From assembly GCA_016794075.1 (NCBI GenBank), contig JAEUKU010000127.1, forward strand, positions 1 to 7,126: a stretch of 7,126 nucleotides of DNA, in the 5' to 3' direction. The notes below the pieces were generated by a model, which ran no database searches, was not told the DNA's origin, and saw only the letters and a program-made list of their open reading frames with translations. This document shows positions 5,166-7,126 of the stretch, one piece after another. Source of the stretch: Rhodospirillaceae bacterium (lineage in GTDB: Bacteria; Pseudomonadota; Alphaproteobacteria; Dongiales; Dongiaceae). How positions within the stretch are numbered: position 1 is the first letter of the stretch; every line of letters starts with the position of its first letter. The position numbers and the translations under genes are program-made.

Positions 5166-5297
5166 AAGACGGGTCTCTTTCCTGCACGTTTCCGGCCGCG
5201 ACTCTAGCGACAGCGGACGGAAACTCAAGCCCGCTCCGTCCCGGCCTGGACGTGTTCGCGCGGCTCTGCCAAGGTCGCCCATCTTCAAGGAAGCCCC
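5166..5297. promoter_or_regulatory. Divergent terB-like/AEC promoter region with spaced inverted repeat
   Basis: This 132-bp gap separates two divergent genes, so it should carry both promoters. GTTTCCG (5188-5194) and CGGAAAC (5218-5224) form a perfect 7-bp inverted repeat with a 23-nt spacer, about 22 bp from the terB-like ATG and about 73 bp from the transporter ATG. The half-site centres are 30 bp apart, close to three helical turns. It could be a shared operator or a leader hairpin. I found no clear sigma70 hexamers. Confidence 0.3.
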
Positions 5298-6236
5298 ATG
5301 CAGGCCGTCGTCAACGTCGTCATCCCGGTTTTCGCCATCGTCCTCGCGGGCTATCTGTGCGGCCGGTTCAAGCTGCTGGGTCAGGGCGGCAGCGAGGCGC
5401 TGAACGGCTTCGTCTATTACGCCGCCTTGCCGGCCTTGTTCTTCGGCTCGCTGGCCAAGGTGGAACTGGACGAGATCCTGAACTGGCCCTATCTCGGCGC
5501 CTTCCTGCTCAGCATGGCGGTGACCGGCATCGCCGCCTTCGTCGTCGGGCGCTTCATCTTCGGCGCACGCGGCGCCGCGCTGGCGGTGCAGAACATGGCC
5601 GGGCTGTTCTCCAACACCGGCTACATGGGCATCCCGCTCGCCATCACCGCCTTCGGCCAGAGCGCGGCCCTGCCCGCCATCCTGGCGACGGTGGTGAACG
5701 GCGCGCTCATCATGGGCCTCTACATCCTGTGGATCGAGGCGGAGCGCAGCGAAGGCAGCCACCTGCTGCATGTGGCGCGCGACGCGCTCGCCGGCGTGTT
5801 CCGCTCGCCGCTGGTGCTCTCGGCCATCGCCGGCATCCTCAGTTCGGCGCTGCAGCTGGAGGTGCCGAAGCCGCTGCTCACCTTCTGCGACATCATCGGC
5901 GCGGCAGCACCCCCGGCGGCCCTCTTCGCCATGGGATTGTTCATGGTCGGCAAGAGCTTCAAGGGCGACCTGACCGAGGTCGGCGTGCTCTCCGCCCTGA
6001 AGCTGATCCTGCATCCGCTGGCGACCTTCGCCATCGTGCTGTGGCTGGTCGACCTCGCGCCTTTGTGGCGCGACGTGCTGCTGCTGATGGCGGCATTGCC
6101 CACCGGCTCGCTGGTCTTCGTGCTCGCCGCGCAGCAGCAGGTCTATGTGCGCCGCGCCACCGGCATCATCCTCGGCAGCACGCTGGCCTCGGTGGTGACG
6201 CTGTCGTGGCTGCTCGACTATCTCAATGTCGGATAG
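5298..6236 (+). CDS. AEC-family (auxin efflux carrier type) membrane transporter
   Basis: 312 residues, the usual AEC length (about 310), and hydrophobic throughout, with about ten predicted membrane segments arranged as two halves around a short hydrophilic middle (about 146-160, WIEAERSEGSHLLHVARD). Family landmarks are the N-terminal VIPVFAIVLAGYLCGR (8-23), the ALPALFFGSLAK segment (43-54), FSNTGYMGIPLA (104-115; the conserved N-x-G-x-x-G-x-P crossover-type motif), MGLFMVGKSF (212-221), KLILHPL (235-241) and LPTGSLVFVLAAQQQVY (267-283). It is a secondary transporter of the inner membrane. Bacterial members move organic acids such as malate or malonate, or unknown substrates, and the substrate cannot be read from sequence. 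The ATG at 5298 is preceded by AAGGAAG (5287-5293), a good ribosome site. Its stop lies inside the end of the opposing helicase gene. Confidence 0.9.
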   Translation: MQAVVNVVIPVFAIVLAGYLCGRFKLLGQGGSEALNGFVYYAALPALFFGSLAKVELDEILNWPYLGAFLLSMAVTGIAAFVVGRFIFGARGAALAVQNMAGLFSNTGYMGIPLAITAFGQSAALPAILATVVNGALIMGLYILWIEAERSEGSHLLHVARDALAGVFRSPLVLSAIAGILSSALQLEVPKPLLTFCDIIGAAAPPAALFAMGLFMVGKSFKGDLTEVGVLSALKLILHPLATFAIVLWLVDLAPLWRDVLLLMAALPTGSLVFVLAAQQQVYVRRATGIILGSTLASVVTLSWLLDYLNVG

Positions 6237-7126
6237 GCGGCGAGGAAGTCCTTCGTCTTCGCGATGACCTCGGCGAGGCCGATGCGCTCCACCTGGATCT
6301 CCGCCGGAAAGGCGGAGAGCAGGCGGGACGGCATGGCGCGGTCGAGCAGCACGAACACGCCGTGATCGTCGGCGCGGCGGATCAGCCGCCCGAAGGCCTG
6401 CTTCAGCTTCAGCCGCACCAGCTGGTCGTCGTAATCGGCGCCGCCGAAGACGCTCTTGCGCGCGCGGTGCAGCAGATGCGGCCGCGGCCAGGGGACTCTG
6501 TCGAAGACGATGAGGCGGAGAGCGGGGCCGGGCACGTCGACGCCATCGCGCACCGCATCGGTGCCGAGCAGGCAGGCATCGCGCTCGCCGCGGAAGATGT
6601 CGATGAGCGAGGCGGTGCTCATGGCGTCGACATGCTGGGCGAGCAGGTCGAGCCCGGCCTGTTCCAGCGCCGGCGCGATGCGGCGATGCACCTCGCGCAG
6701 TCGCGCGATGGCGGTGAACAGGCCGAGCGCGCCGCCGCCGGACGCCAGGAACAGCTCGCGATAGGCGGCGGCGATCTGGTCGAAATCGTTGCGCTGGATG
6801 TCGGTGACGATGAAGACCCGCGTCTGCCTGGCGTAATCGAAGGGCGAGGGTACGCGCACGCGCAAGGCCGGCGTGACCAGGTGCCGCGCGCCGACGCGCT
6901 GCTCCGCCGCCTCCCAGGCCTGCGCGCTGCCCGACCCGTCGGTCAAGGTCGCCGAGGTCATCACCACGCCATGGGCCGGCTTCGCCACCGTCTCGATGAA
7001 GGGCTTGGTCGGGTCGAGCCAGTGGCGGTAGAAGCCGACATCGAGCTCGCGCCCCTCGACCCGCTCGATGGCGAACCAGTCGACGAATTCCGGCGGCATC
7101 GGCTGGTCGAGGGATTGCAGCATGGC
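6218..7126 (-). CDS. DinG-type ATP-dependent DNA helicase, C-terminal part
   Basis: The frame is open through the right edge, so the ATG at 7123 is internal and this is the C-terminal 302 residues of a longer protein; DinG-like helicases are usually 600-950 residues. It is an XPD/DinG-family superfamily 2 helicase that unwinds DNA 5' to 3'. Visible motifs, numbered from the edge codon, are VVMTSATL (54-61, motif III), LGLFTAIARL (about 134-143, motif IV region), LLGTDAVRDGVDVPGPALRL (186-205, motif V) with FDRVPWPRP, and KQAFGRLIRRADDHGVFVLL (242-261, motif VI with its arginine fingers). The Walker A, DEAH and iron-sulfur cluster cysteines would lie outside the window, so whether it has a cluster or an exonuclease domain cannot be judged. 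The last 19 bp overlap the 3' end of the AEC transporter gene on the other strand. Confidence 0.9.
   Translation of the reverse strand, partial: AMLQSLDQPMPPEFVDWFAIERVEGRELDVGFYRHWLDPTKPFIETVAKPAHGVVMTSATLTDGSGSAQAWEAAEQRVGARHLVTPALRVRVPSPFDYARQTRVFIVTDIQRNDFDQIAAAYRELFLASGGGALGLFTAIARLREVHRRIAPALEQAGLDLLAQHVDAMSTASLIDIFRGERDACLLGTDAVRDGVDVPGPALRLIVFDRVPWPRPHLLHRARKSVFGGADYDDQLVRLKLKQAFGRLIRRADDHGVFVLLDRAMPSRLLSAFPAEIQVERIGLAEVIAKTKDFLAAYPTLR

Noticed and set aside
5166..6014. Upstream extension of the terB-like frame to a 417-residue protein
   Set aside because: The extension is antisense to the AEC transporter and of His/Gln/Arg/Glu-rich shadow composition; family similarity begins at the ATG at 5165, which has a ribosome site.

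Overview
This is a GC-rich, gene-dense stretch of ordinary bacterial chromosome, most likely from an alphaproteobacterium of the Rhodospirillales type. The reasons are the GC-biased third codon positions, a class 2 (quinone-linked) PyrD, an S24-type regulator ending in the WIARVVWASQ-like tail familiar from alphaproteobacterial relatives, a consensus CtrA box, and a REP-like intergenic element of a kind common in that class. I see no rRNA, tRNA, CRISPR array, transposase, integrase or phage structural gene.

Left block (1-2508, all on the minus strand, read right to left): pyrD (dihydroorotate dehydrogenase, pyrimidine synthesis); then a membrane-anchored protein with a coiled coil and a degenerate EAL domain, whose architecture resembles the flagellar c-di-GMP effector TipF; then the first 18 codons of a probable TIGR01459-type HAD hydrolase running off the edge. 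A perfect TTAA-N7-TTAAC CtrA site lies in the 57-bp gap between pyrD and the EAL gene. The EAL gene could therefore be driven by the cell-cycle/motility regulator CtrA as well as by read-through from pyrD.

Middle (2509-4634): a 240-bp divergent promoter region holding a short palindrome, then a plus-strand HTH/S24 (LexA/CI-like) regulator whose protease Ser and Lys are both replaced. After it comes a 296-bp gap with two terminator-like hairpins flanking four tandem copies of a 15-bp near-palindrome, then a class IV (branched-chain-type) aminotransferase starting at GTG.

Right block (4635-7126): a 93-bp REP-like bipartite hairpin element sits between the convergent aminotransferase and terB-like genes. 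The terB-like gene is divergent from an AEC-family (auxin efflux carrier type) transporter. The transporter's 3' end overlaps, tail to tail, the 3' end of a DinG-type DNA helicase that continues beyond the window.

The proteins belong to recognisable families and do not form one pathway. I did not find a convincing new multi-gene system. The observations most worth following are the CtrA box with the TipF-like protein, the tandem palindrome array, and the protease-dead S24 regulator.
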